A stretch of 6,270 bases of DNA from Acidobacteriota bacterium (GCA_026706225.1 JAPOZE010000511.1:1-6270), one strand, 5' to 3'. Counted from the first letter of the stretch, positions 1 through 6,270 are shown. Notes: generated by a model from the sequence alone, not told the origin. Program-made: numbers and translations.

Positions 1-229
1 GGAGGAGAGCCCTTTCTTCGGATTCGTCAAGCAGGCATTCTCCCAGAGGCGCAAGACCCTCAGGAATTGCCTGGGCGAGGTCCAGCCGGAAGCCTGGGCG
101 CGGCTGGCCGCATCCTTGCGGGCACTCGGCTATCCCGCAACGGTCCGCGCAGAGAAGATATCCCTGCCCGACTTCCTGCAGCTCTTTGGTGCATTGCAGG
201 GGAACAGTCGGCCTTGTAATCTCCCATGA
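1..229 (+). CDS. rsmA: 16S rRNA (adenine1518-N6/adenine1519-N6)-dimethyltransferase, C-terminal fragment
   Basis: This is the last 75 codons of a gene cut by the left edge of the window; codon phase starts at base 2 and the TGA is at 227-229. RsmA (KsgA) uses S-adenosylmethionine to dimethylate two adjacent adenines in helix 45 of 16S rRNA during late assembly of the 30S subunit. The visible part is the small helical C-terminal domain. It carries the hallmark block FSQRRKTLRN (residues 13-22 of the fragment), followed by a helical stretch and the family-typical ending around RAEKISLPDFLQL, where RsmA proteins usually have R-x-E-x-L-s-x-x-x-F. The SAM-binding Rossmann domain lies outside the window. 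In many gammaproteobacteria this gene is followed by apaG and apaH; here it is followed by a gap and an unrelated gene. Identification rests on the C-terminal motif only, but that motif is highly characteristic. Confidence 0.9.
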   Translation, partial: EESPFFGFVKQAFSQRRKTLRNCLGEVQPEAWARLAASLRALGYPATVRAEKISLPDFLQLFGALQGNSRPCNLP

Positions 230-411
230 GTGGTCTCACCGGCCCATTCGGCGGGGTGGCAACCTGCACGTAAATCGCATCTGAAAGAGTTTCGCGGCCC
301 ATACAATCACCACTGGTTGATTGAGGGACCGGGCTTCGAGCCTCCGGGTCAGGCGCGACAACGTCTTGCCTTGCAACCGCTGGCTTTAGTATGGTGGGTC
401 TTATTTGTCCA

Positions 412-436
412 AGAAATCCGGGATAACAGGATTTCT
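412..436. repeat. Perfect 8-bp inverted repeat (hairpin)
   Basis: AGAAATCC (412-419) and GGATTTCT (429-436) are exact reverse complements separated by a 9-base spacer, GGGATAACA. As RNA this would be an 8-bp stem with a 9-nt loop; as DNA it is a dyad that could bind a dimeric regulator. It lies about 140 bases upstream of the start codon at 574, and the stem is richer in A/T than the flanking DNA. It is not followed by a T-run, so it does not look like a terminator. Confidence 0.5.
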
Positions 437-446
437 GATAATCTAA

Positions 447-474
447 GTGGTCCAAGTTCCGGGTAGCGGACCAC
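447..474. repeat. Perfect 7-bp inverted repeat (hairpin)
   Basis: GTGGTCC (447-453) and GGACCAC (468-474) are exact reverse complements with a 14-base spacer. The repeat sits ten bases after the 412-436 dyad. The left arm can also pair with GACCACT at 541-547, just upstream of the ribosome-binding region of the next gene, so two mutually exclusive foldings are possible. A regulatory role is inference. Confidence 0.45.
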
Positions 475-573
475 ATGGTTCCGCCTCCATATCAGGGGTT
501 GGTATCCCTGCTGGGGGCAATTCGTGACCGATCCATTCCAGACCACTCTGCACAGGAGTAGGGATAACCGCCT

Positions 574-1671
574 ATGATCCTGGTAAACCGACACACGAAA
601 ACTGGAGGGGCGCCTTTCCAGGCCACGCTGAGTATCAAGCCTACATTCCGGGTTGGCCTGGTCGATGTCAGGCGCAGGTTGAGAGAGGAGTTCAGGTCGG
701 ACTTCACCCGGTACTCCAAGGAGTTCTACATTTCGGACCACACCACGGCCGGCTATCTGGACCAGCGCCTGGTCGAACTGCTGGAACACGACAGCGTCAA
801 CATCCGGGATTACCTCAAGGTGTTCCAGCAGCTCTTTCCTCCCGACGCCGGCTACATCCACGACGAGCTCAAGTTACGGACGGAACTCTCCGACCAACAG
901 CGCGCCGTCGAGCCACTCAACGCCGACTCCCACCTCATGTTCATGGGGGGCGGACTGCGGAACTGCGCGTCTTACGAGCTGTCGGGAGACGAGCCGGTCT
1001 GGTTCGTGGAGCTGGACGGGGTCCATTCAGGCGGTACCCGGAGCCGGCGCACGACGGTGATCGCCTACAACGGCGAGGAGGAGGTCGCCCGGGTGCAGCT
1101 ACAGGTGGCGGGGTCGCCGCACTCCATCGACGCCCAGAACCTGCGTGACCCGCGTATGGGCCTGATCAGCCAGCTGGAGGCGCTGGCGCAGGAACACCAG
1201 GTGTCATTCGGCCGTTTCGACGTGTCCCTCCCCCCGAACGAGCGCCACGCCGGCCTGACCGTCAACGAGTACGAAACCCTGCTCATGACTCACGACCTTC
1301 GGGATGTGCTGAAAAATCCCCTTCGTTTCATGGCGCGGATAGGCAAGGAGGCCATCCAGGCGCCCCTGGCCATCCCGACCAAGGCCCTCAACTATGCGCA
1401 GTACGACGCCGTGCAGCTCTTCAACGAGATCGTGGATCGGGTAGGCGTCCGCCGTTCAGTGGTGGAGCTGCTCGTCAACAGGGCGCTGGCAATTCCCTTT
1501 GCCCATTTTCTGCGGATGAAGCGGGAAATCAGCCTGCCGGTTTTGGACCGCCGAGGCGAAGGGATCGGTGAGATCGGCTGGGGCACCTACCAGAGCCCGA
1601 TTCTGGTCCAATGGAAGGTGGCTGGTGGTCCGACTCGGACGCTGAATGTAAGGCTGGTGCGGTTCGTGTAG
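574..1671 (+). CDS. UPF0047/YjbQ-like domain protein with an unrecognised C-terminal extension
   Basis: The product is 365 residues, whereas stand-alone UPF0047 (YjbQ) proteins are about 130-140. Residues about 15-170 carry the family landmarks in order: D-H-T-T-A with H56, a region rich in acidic and hydrophobic residues, Y94-x-H96, N116-A-D-S-H120 followed by a Gly-rich turn, W143-x-x-E146-x-D-G, and R156-x-R-R before a beta strand. YjbQ members have been reported to show weak thiamin-phosphate-synthase activity in vitro, but their true role is unsettled. The usual G-T-W-Q loop is not recognisable here. Residues about 175-365 match nothing I know; they look mixed alpha/beta and soluble, with no signal peptide or membrane segment. 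The ATG at 574 is the first start after an in-frame TAA at 565-567. AGGGA at 560-564 lies 9 bases upstream, and AGGAG (554-558) is rather far away. The gene appears to be transcribed alone, between two gaps. The family call is moderately sure, the biochemical function is not. Confidence 0.75.
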   Translation: MILVNRHTKTGGAPFQATLSIKPTFRVGLVDVRRRLREEFRSDFTRYSKEFYISDHTTAGYLDQRLVELLEHDSVNIRDYLKVFQQLFPPDAGYIHDELKLRTELSDQQRAVEPLNADSHLMFMGGGLRNCASYELSGDEPVWFVELDGVHSGGTRSRRTTVIAYNGEEEVARVQLQVAGSPHSIDAQNLRDPRMGLISQLEALAQEHQVSFGRFDVSLPPNERHAGLTVNEYETLLMTHDLRDVLKNPLRFMARIGKEAIQAPLAIPTKALNYAQYDAVQLFNEIVDRVGVRRSVVELLVNRALAIPFAHFLRMKREISLPVLDRRGEGIGEIGWGTYQSPILVQWKVAGGPTRTLNVRLVRFV

Positions 1672-1675
1672 CGGC

Positions 1676-1702
1676 GGCGACCGCGTCACGCCTTGAATTT
1701 TT
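1676..1702 (+). terminator. Possible weak Rho-independent terminator
   Basis: Just after the TAG at 1669-1671, GGCGAC (1676-1681) can pair with GTC (1685-1687) and GCC (1690-1692), leaving a two-base bulge and a three-base loop. A T-rich tract follows (TTGAATTTTT, from 1693). The stem is short and interrupted, so this is a weak candidate only. Confidence 0.25.
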
Positions 1703-1721
1703 CCGCTTGTCCCTGTTTCGG

Positions 1722-1750
1722 TAGTTCGCAAGACCTGTCATCGGTATAAG
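1722..1750 (+). promoter_or_regulatory. Candidate sigma70-type promoter for the RND operon
   Basis: TATAAG at 1745-1750 matches five of six bases of the -10 consensus. A -35 box is poor: TAGTTC at 1722-1727 gives a 17-base spacer, and TTCGCA at 1725-1730 is a better match but only 14 bases away. Transcription starting near 1757 would give a leader of roughly 75 bases before the start at 1831. The position in the only sizeable gap before the three-gene operon supports the call; the weak -35 lowers it. Confidence 0.3.
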
Positions 1751-1831
1751 ATGGTCACCGCGTGGGTGTGTCCGGTTTGCAGGCAGGCGGCTGAGGCAGT
1801 GCTCACAAGAATGCGACCCAGGGTGCCGTAA
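1751..1831 (+). CDS. Possible 26-codon upstream ORF coupled to the RND gene
   Basis: An ATG at 1751 opens a 26-codon frame ending at TAA 1829-1831, so its stop overlaps the ATG of the RND gene by one base (TAATG). The peptide begins MVTAWVCPVCRQ and contains a CPVC pair. An internal ATG at 1811 would give a six-codon version. TAATG junctions are typical of translational coupling. Against it: there is no clear ribosome-binding site before 1751, and the candidate -10 box ends at 1750, so a transcript from that promoter would miss this start codon. It is probably chance, but worth recording because of the exact junction. Confidence 0.15.
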   Translation: MVTAWVCPVCRQAAEAVLTRMRPRVP

Positions 1832-4113
1832 TGCGATTGGATCGATACATCGACCTGATTCTCCGCCGCCGGTGGCTGGTGGCCGGAGCCGCATTGGTCG
1901 TCATATTGATCCTTGCCGCCGGCGCTCCAGGCATCACCGTCACCAATGACTACCGCAACCTTTTCAGCGAAGACAACCCGCAACTGAAGGCTTTCGATGC
2001 GCTGGGGAATACCTACGCCTCGTCCGATACGGCCCTGATCGCCGTGGCCCCGCGCGAAGGCTCGGTGTTCACCCGCGAAGTCCTGGGCGCCATCGAGGAA
2101 TTGACCGAGGCCGCCTGGCGCTCGCCCCACTCCACCCGGGTGGATTCCCTGACCAACTACACCCACAGCGAGGCCCTTGGTGAGGACGACTTGGCTGTCG
2201 GGCCGCTTGTCGAAAATGCCGCCTCGTTGAGCGACGCCGACCTGGCGCGGGTCGAGTCGATCGCGCTGGAGGAGGTGGGCGTGGCCGGGCGCCTGGTCTC
2301 CACCGACGGACGCGTGGGCGGACTCACCATCAACTTCCTGCTGCCGGAGAACTCCGACCTGGCGGTGATCGAAATTACCGATCACATCAACGCCCTGCTC
2401 ACCGAGGCCCGGAAACGCCATCCCGATATCTCCTATTACCTGACCGGCGACGTGGTCATGAATCGAGTGCTCGCCGAGGCGACCGCAACCGACATGCAGA
2501 CTCTGGTGCCGATCGTGTTCCTGATCATCGTCGTGAGCTCGGCCCTGCTCTTGCGGTCGATCCTGGCGACGCTGGCGATCGTGACCATGGTGGTGCTTGT
2601 CATCCTCGGCACCATGGGGTTCGCCGGTTGGACCGGCCAAGTCTTCAGCCCCGCCAGCGCCGGCGTGCCGATCATCGTCATGGCCATCGCCGTCGCGCAC
2701 GCGGTCCACATCGTCACCAGCACCCTGGCCGGGCTCCGGGAGGGGCAGGGCCGGGAGGAGGCGATCCGCAAATCGCTTCGGATCAATGCCTACCCGGTCT
2801 TTCTGGCCGCGCTGACGACCACGATCGGATTTCTGAGCCTGAACGCCTCCGATTCCCCCCCCTTCCATGTACTGGGCAATATGGTGGCCTTTGGCCTGGT
2901 TTGCATTTTCGTCTACTCGATGACGTTCCTGCCGGCCATGCTTTCGATTCTGCCTTTGCACCCGCCACCGACACCATCCAACCGTCCCGGCTTCTTCGAC
3001 CGCTTGGGCGCATTCGTGGTGGAACGGCGCAAGGTTCTGCTGCTGGTGGTCTCCAGTGTGACGGTGATCCTGGTTGCCGGAGTTCCACGCGTCGAGTTGA
3101 GCGACAACTGGACGCGCTATTTCGATCAGCGTTACAGTTTCCGCAACGATACCGACTTTGTCATCGAAAACCTGACCGGGCTGGATATGCTCGAGTACTC
3201 GCTGGACTCGGGGCGTGAAGGCGGTATCACCGATCCGGCCTATCTGCGCACTGCCGACGCCTTTGCCGAATGGTACCGGGATCAGCCGGAAGTGAATTTC
3301 GTTCAGTCGTTTCCCGACGTTATGAAACGCCTGAACAAGAACATGCACGGCGACGACCCCGCCTTCTATCGGATTCCCGACGATCCGGCGCTGTCCGCCC
3401 AGAATCTGCTGCTGTACGAGTTGTCGCTGCCGCTTGGCAACGACTTGAACGACCGGATCGACGTCGCCAAGTCGGCCACGCGCATGACCGTTGTGGCCAA
3501 CGCCTCCGCTCGGGATCTGCGCCAGTTGGACCGGCGTGCCCAGGAGTGGGTCCGGGCCAACGCGTCCGGGTTGACCGGAGAAGCATCGGGCGTCACCATG
3601 GTCTTCGCCCATTTGGCCCAGAGAAACATCCAGAGCATGCTGCGCAGTACGATTGTGGCCATGGCCATGATTTCGTTGATCCTTGTGGCCACGTTCAAGA
3701 GCCTGCGCTTCGGTCTGGTCAGCCTGTTTCCCAACTTCATTCCCGCGGCCATGAGCTTCGGTCTATGGGGTTACCTGGTGGGTCAGGTGGGTCTTTCCGC
3801 TTCGGTTGTCTGTGCCGTGGCATTCGGCATCGTGGTTGACGATACCATCCATTTCATGAGCAAGTACCTGGAAGCCCGCCGCAAGGGCGCAACCGCCTCC
3901 GAGTCCGTGCGTGCCACTTTTCGGACCGTGGGTCATGCCTTGTGGACCACGACGGCGGTTTTGTCGGCAAGTTTTCTGGTGTTTGCTTCATCGGGATTTC
4001 AGGTCAGCTCCGTGCTGGGCCTGCTGGTCGCCATCACACTGGTGTTTGCGCTTCTGGCCGATTTTCTGTTGCTTCCGCCCCTGCTGATGGCCATTGATGG
4101 AGACGAGTCATGA
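1831..4113 (+). CDS. RND-superfamily exporter (COG1033/MMPL-like), inner membrane
   Basis: The 760-residue protein has the duplicated RND layout of about twelve membrane helices. There is one helix at about 15-32, a periplasmic domain at 33-222, five helices at about 223-374, a seventh helix near 400-418, a second periplasmic domain at 419-602, and five helices at about 604-750. The second half has the RND signature in its fourth-helix equivalent, GIVVDDTIHF (666-675), with adjacent acidic residues D670 and D671 likely in the proton pathway. The matching site of the first half reads AIAVAHAVHI (285-294), so the acidic pair is absent there. The length is far below that of tripartite drug pumps of the AcrB type (over 1000 residues) and fits the lipid or hydrophobic-cargo exporters of COG1033, MmpL and HpnN type. 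AGGG at 1820-1823 precedes the ATG by 7 bases. The stop overlaps the next gene as ATGA, pointing to co-translation with the LolA-like protein. The substrate is unknown. Confidence 0.9.
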   Translation: MRLDRYIDLILRRRWLVAGAALVVILILAAGAPGITVTNDYRNLFSEDNPQLKAFDALGNTYASSDTALIAVAPREGSVFTREVLGAIEELTEAAWRSPHSTRVDSLTNYTHSEALGEDDLAVGPLVENAASLSDADLARVESIALEEVGVAGRLVSTDGRVGGLTINFLLPENSDLAVIEITDHINALLTEARKRHPDISYYLTGDVVMNRVLAEATATDMQTLVPIVFLIIVVSSALLLRSILATLAIVTMVVLVILGTMGFAGWTGQVFSPASAGVPIIVMAIAVAHAVHIVTSTLAGLREGQGREEAIRKSLRINAYPVFLAALTTTIGFLSLNASDSPPFHVLGNMVAFGLVCIFVYSMTFLPAMLSILPLHPPPTPSNRPGFFDRLGAFVVERRKVLLLVVSSVTVILVAGVPRVELSDNWTRYFDQRYSFRNDTDFVIENLTGLDMLEYSLDSGREGGITDPAYLRTADAFAEWYRDQPEVNFVQSFPDVMKRLNKNMHGDDPAFYRIPDDPALSAQNLLLYELSLPLGNDLNDRIDVAKSATRMTVVANASARDLRQLDRRAQEWVRANASGLTGEASGVTMVFAHLAQRNIQSMLRSTIVAMAMISLILVATFKSLRFGLVSLFPNFIPAAMSFGLWGYLVGQVGLSASVVCAVAFGIVVDDTIHFMSKYLEARRKGATASESVRATFRTVGHALWTTTAVLSASFLVFASSGFQVSSVLGLLVAITLVFALLADFLLLPPLLMAIDGDES

Positions 4114-4934
4114 AACCTCCCTATTTCCGCCGCCGGCCATTCCTGTACGGCACGACCTGTCTGGCTGTCTGGGCATTCTTGTCCGCTCCGACTCCGGCTT
4201 TGAGCCAAGAGGCGGACCCAAAGGCCCGAGGCCTCAAAATTGCGCAGGACGCGCGTGAGCGCGGCAATGGCTTCGGTGATTTCAGTGCGCGTCAGACCAT
4301 GGTGCTCCGCAACCGGGGAGGGCAGGAGAGCCGGCGACAGTTGCGTTTGCAGGTTCTGGAGGTGCCGGGAGAGGGAGACAAGAACCTGTTCGTGTTCGAC
4401 GAGCCGCGCGACGTGAAGGGAACCGCGCTGCTGATCCATTCCCACCGGGAAAAAGATGACGAACAGTGGCTCTATCTGCCGGCGCTGAGACGCGTCAAGC
4501 GAATCAGTTCGTCGAACCAGTCAGGCTCCTTCATGGGCAGTGAATTCGCCTACGAAGACATGGGCACGCCGGAGGTGGAGAAGTTTACCTATCGTTACCT
4601 GCGGGAGGAGCCGTGCGGGGATCTGACCTGCACCGTCTCGGAACGCATCCCGGTGAACCCGCGCTCCGGCTACAGTCGCCAACTGGTCTGGCAGGATCGG
4701 GACGAGTTGCGCGTCTGGAAGGTCGACTACTACGATCGCAAGAACGCCCACCTGAAGACGCTATCGGTTGCAGACTACCGCCAGTATCTGGACCGCTACT
4801 GGTATGCCGGCAAGATGACGATGGTCAATCACATCACCGGCAAGAGCACGACTCTGACGTGGACGGAATTTCAATTCCAGAACAACCTGAACGAGAACGA
4901 CTTCACACGAACCGGGCTGAGACGAATCCGTTGA
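4110..4934 (+). CDS. Periplasmic LolA-like outer membrane lipoprotein-sorting family protein
   Basis: This 274-residue protein has an N-terminal signal peptide: basic start with R7-R9, hydrophobic core at about 11-26, likely cleavage after ALS at 30-32. The mature part resembles the LolA-like TP_0789 family, often annotated 'outer membrane lipoprotein-sorting protein'. Visible landmarks are F96-D-E-P-R-D-V-K-G-T-A-L-L (96-108), E118-Q-W-L-Y-L-P-A-L-R-R (118-128), and the block around G139-S-F-M-G-S-E-F-A-Y-E-D (139-150). These folds are half-barrels that shield lipid or acyl chains in the periplasm. Members are commonly encoded beside RND/MMPL exporters, as here. C169 and C174 could form a disulfide. 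The gene starts within the RND stop (ATGA) and has GGAG at 4099-4102, 7 bases upstream. It is probably a carrier that accepts cargo from the RND protein, an inference from fold and context. It is not a canonical LolA, which would be about 200 residues and not paired with an RND gene. Confidence 0.85.
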   Translation: MKPPYFRRRPFLYGTTCLAVWAFLSAPTPALSQEADPKARGLKIAQDARERGNGFGDFSARQTMVLRNRGGQESRRQLRLQVLEVPGEGDKNLFVFDEPRDVKGTALLIHSHREKDDEQWLYLPALRRVKRISSSNQSGSFMGSEFAYEDMGTPEVEKFTYRYLREEPCGDLTCTVSERIPVNPRSGYSRQLVWQDRDELRVWKVDYYDRKNAHLKTLSVADYRQYLDRYWYAGKMTMVNHITGKSTTLTWTEFQFQNNLNENDFTRTGLRRIR

Positions 4935-6184
4935 TGCGGTGGCGGGCGGTCTTGATCGACGTGGTTGTCGCCTCGACTTGGGTGGCCCTGTTCGGGGTGG
5001 CCCCGGGGTTTCCAGCTCCGCTCATTGACTTCGATGCTTCCGGTCGCCTGAGCCTGGAAAGCCGCTGGCATCCCCAGTCGGGAGCCTTTGCGGAGCAGAG
5101 CGGGCATGCCAGCGGCGTGGTGGCGGAGCCGGAATTCCATCTCGAAGACACCCGTGGCCGCAGCCTCACCCTGACCCCATTTTTCCGCTACGACAGCGCC
5201 GACCCGCGCCGAACCCATTTCGACCTGCGCGAAGCCTATCTGCTGTTGTTCGGCCAGGGCGGCAGCGGTGAATGGGAGTTGCGCCTCGGTGTCGACCGGG
5301 TGTTCTGGGGAGTGGCGGAATCGCGCCACCTGGTCGATATCGTCAACCAGACCGATCTGATCGAACACCCCGACGAAGAGGAAAAGCTGGGCCAGCCCAT
5401 GGCCCATCTCACCTGGTCCGCAGACTGGGGCGTGGTCGAGGTTTTCGGCCTGCCCTATCACCGCGCCCGCACGTTTCCGGGACCCGGGGGCCGCTTGCGC
5501 TACTCGCTGGTCGTCGACCAGGACAACCCTCTCTACGAGAGCCGCTCCAAGCAGTGGCACTTCGATGTCGCAGGCCGCTACAGCCACAGTTTCGGCCCCC
5601 TGGACATCGGCGCCAGCGTCTTTGACGGCACCAGCCGCGAACCCTTTCTCCAACCGGAGTTGAACTCAGTCGGGGCTCCTGTCCTGCGGCCCTACTACGA
5701 GCAGATCCGCCAGTTGGGTCTGGACGCGCAGCTTACGCTCGGCGCCTGGCTGCTCAAGCTGGAAACGATTCAGCGGTCGGGTGCGCGCAACCTTCGGGGG
5801 GTGGAGCAGAACTACGGAGCGATGGTCTCCGGTTTCGAATACACCTTCTACTCGGTCTGGGGTTCGGCCCACGACATCAGTCTTCTGGGCGAGTGGAACT
5901 ACGACGGGCGGGGAGACAACGCGACCAATTTCTTCGACAACGACGTCTTCGTGGCCACGCGGTGGGCGCCGAACGACGTCCAGGGAACGGAGTTGCTGGC
6001 CGGCATCATGTTCGATGCGACCCGTTCCTCGCAGGTGGTGACCCTGGAATTCAACCGGCGCATTACGGATCGCTGGTCGCTCAGCGTGGAATCGATCGCC
6101 TTTCCCTGCGTGGACGAATCCGACATCCTCCATCAGACCCGGCGCGACAGCTTCTTTTCGTTCAGCCTCAACTATAATTTCTAG
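4934..6184 (+). CDS. Outer-membrane beta-barrel protein of the RND/LolA-like operon
   Basis: The predicted product is 416 residues. The frame stays open upstream inside the previous gene, but the ATG at 4934 is preferred: it overlaps the LolA-like stop by one base (TGATG), and it yields an export signal with a short basic start (R2, R4) and a hydrophobic core at about 6-22. The cleavage site is unclear because prolines follow the alanines at 23 and 28. The rest is rich in alternating polar and hydrophobic strands and aromatic girdle residues, and it ends in N-Y-N-F, a C-terminal Phe signal typical of BamA-inserted barrels. A conserved-looking block, RLGVDRVFWG (117-126) followed by H132-L-V-D-I-V-N-Q-T-D (132-141), resembles barrels found next to RND exporters in proteobacteria, though I cannot name the family securely. 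The ribosome-binding site is poor, so translation probably depends on coupling. A role as the outer-membrane end of the transport route is inferred from context. Confidence 0.8.
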   Translation: MRWRAVLIDVVVASTWVALFGVAPGFPAPLIDFDASGRLSLESRWHPQSGAFAEQSGHASGVVAEPEFHLEDTRGRSLTLTPFFRYDSADPRRTHFDLREAYLLLFGQGGSGEWELRLGVDRVFWGVAESRHLVDIVNQTDLIEHPDEEEKLGQPMAHLTWSADWGVVEVFGLPYHRARTFPGPGGRLRYSLVVDQDNPLYESRSKQWHFDVAGRYSHSFGPLDIGASVFDGTSREPFLQPELNSVGAPVLRPYYEQIRQLGLDAQLTLGAWLLKLETIQRSGARNLRGVEQNYGAMVSGFEYTFYSVWGSAHDISLLGEWNYDGRGDNATNFFDNDVFVATRWAPNDVQGTELLAGIMFDATRSSQVVTLEFNRRITDRWSLSVESIAFPCVDESDILHQTRRDSFFSFSLNYNF

Positions 6185-6270
6185 CCGACATCGAGGCCAT
6201 CCGGCAGGCTGAAGTGCACGTTCTCGACAATCCCGTCCATGGTTGAAACGTCAAGCGTTGCGTACTCCCG
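6181..6270 (-). CDS. Possible C-terminus of a convergent gene, unrecognised
   Basis: Reading the minus strand from the right edge, 29 codons are open and end at TAG (complement of 6181-6183). The peptide runs from REYATLDVST to SLPDGLDVG and looks protein-like (balanced composition, no rare runs), but I do not recognise a family. An internal ATG (complement of 6238-6240) could start only a 19-residue peptide, so the reading frame more likely enters from outside the window. Its stop shares CTAG (6181-6184) with the stop of the barrel gene, a tight convergent arrangement with no room for a terminator between them. Chance openness over 90 bases of GC-rich DNA is quite possible. Confidence 0.4.
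   Translation of the reverse strand, partial: REYATLDVSTMDGIVENVHFSLPDGLDVG

Larger units (their letters stand above)
230..573. other. 344-base intergenic region with inverted repeats
   Basis: No reading frame here has a plausible start, ribosome-binding site and protein-like composition. A 15-codon ORF starting at 226 overlaps the rsmA stop but shows nothing recognisable. The region contains a G/C-rich hairpin at 327-350 (outer GACC/GGTC, inner GGCT-TCG-AGCC), two perfect inverted repeats listed separately (412-436 and 447-474), and a short CAGGG/CCCTG hairpin at 493-510. None is followed by a T-run, so no Rho-independent terminator for rsmA is evident. Weak promoter-like pairs occur, for example TTGCCT (366-371) 18 bases before TATGGT (390-395), and CTGAAA (281-286) 15 bases before TACAAT (302-307). 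Neither is strong enough to call. The region most likely holds the promoter and untranslated leader of the gene starting at 574. Confidence 0.5.

Noticed and set aside
226..273. 15-codon ORF starting in an ATGA overlap with the rsmA stop
   Set aside because: Too short, no recognisable content and no evidence beyond the overlap.
420..430. GGGATAACAGG, identical to the core of the I-SceI homing endonuclease site
   Set aside because: Only 11 bases match and the flanks differ; there is no intron or endonuclease gene nearby, so it is coincidence.
447..474. tRNA-like or integron attC-like element
   Set aside because: No acceptor/T-arm arrangement or GGTTCGA-type loop, and no attC core sites or cassette neighbours.
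60..861. Minus-strand open frames covering the rsmA end, the gap and the start of the UPF0047-like gene
   Set aside because: Low-complexity, Arg/Pro-rich or featureless translations that overlap two convincing plus-strand genes; no motif or ribosome-binding site supports them.
1738..3612. A 624-codon minus-strand open frame opposite the RND gene
   Set aside because: It is a shadow of the RND gene in GC-rich DNA: composition is His/Gly/Arg/Gln/Asp-rich without domain motifs, while the plus frame shows clear membrane helices and RND motifs.
4871..5653. A 260-codon minus-strand open frame opposite the barrel gene
   Set aside because: Ala/Gly/Val-rich translation with no recognisable motif, opposite a plus-strand frame with export signal, barrel-like strands and C-terminal Phe.

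Overview
The window is GC-rich DNA that looks gammaproteobacterial. The coding density, the RsmA/KsgA C-terminus at the left edge and an RND / LolA-like / outer-membrane-barrel gene set all point to a Gram-negative proteobacterium with two membranes. I cannot name the genus from the sequence. I see no mobile element, CRISPR array, tRNA or rRNA.

Layout. Positions 1-229 hold the 3' end of rsmA (16S rRNA dimethyladenosine transferase). Positions 230-573 are a 344-base gap without a convincing gene, but with several inverted repeats, two of them perfect. Positions 574-1671 encode a 365-residue protein: an N-terminal half resembling the UPF0047/YjbQ family, joined to an unrecognised C-terminal half of about 190 residues. 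A 159-base gap (1672-1830) carries a possible weak terminator, a TATAAG -10 candidate and a 26-codon small ORF whose stop overlaps the next start.

Positions 1831-6184 form a tight three-gene operon with overlapping stop and start codons (ATGA, then TGATG). It encodes an RND-superfamily (COG1033/MMPL-like) inner-membrane exporter, a secreted LolA-like periplasmic protein of the 'outer membrane lipoprotein-sorting' (TP_0789-like) family, and an outer-membrane beta-barrel ending in Phe. Together they could form an inner membrane to periplasm to outer membrane route for a hydrophobic cargo. The cargo is not indicated by the sequence. At the right edge, an open minus-strand frame ends in a stop codon that shares a CTAG palindrome with the barrel gene's stop, so a convergent gene probably continues beyond the window.

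The two most interesting items are the UPF0047-like fusion protein and the RND/LolA-like/barrel operon. Each belongs to a recognisable family but has no settled function in this arrangement.
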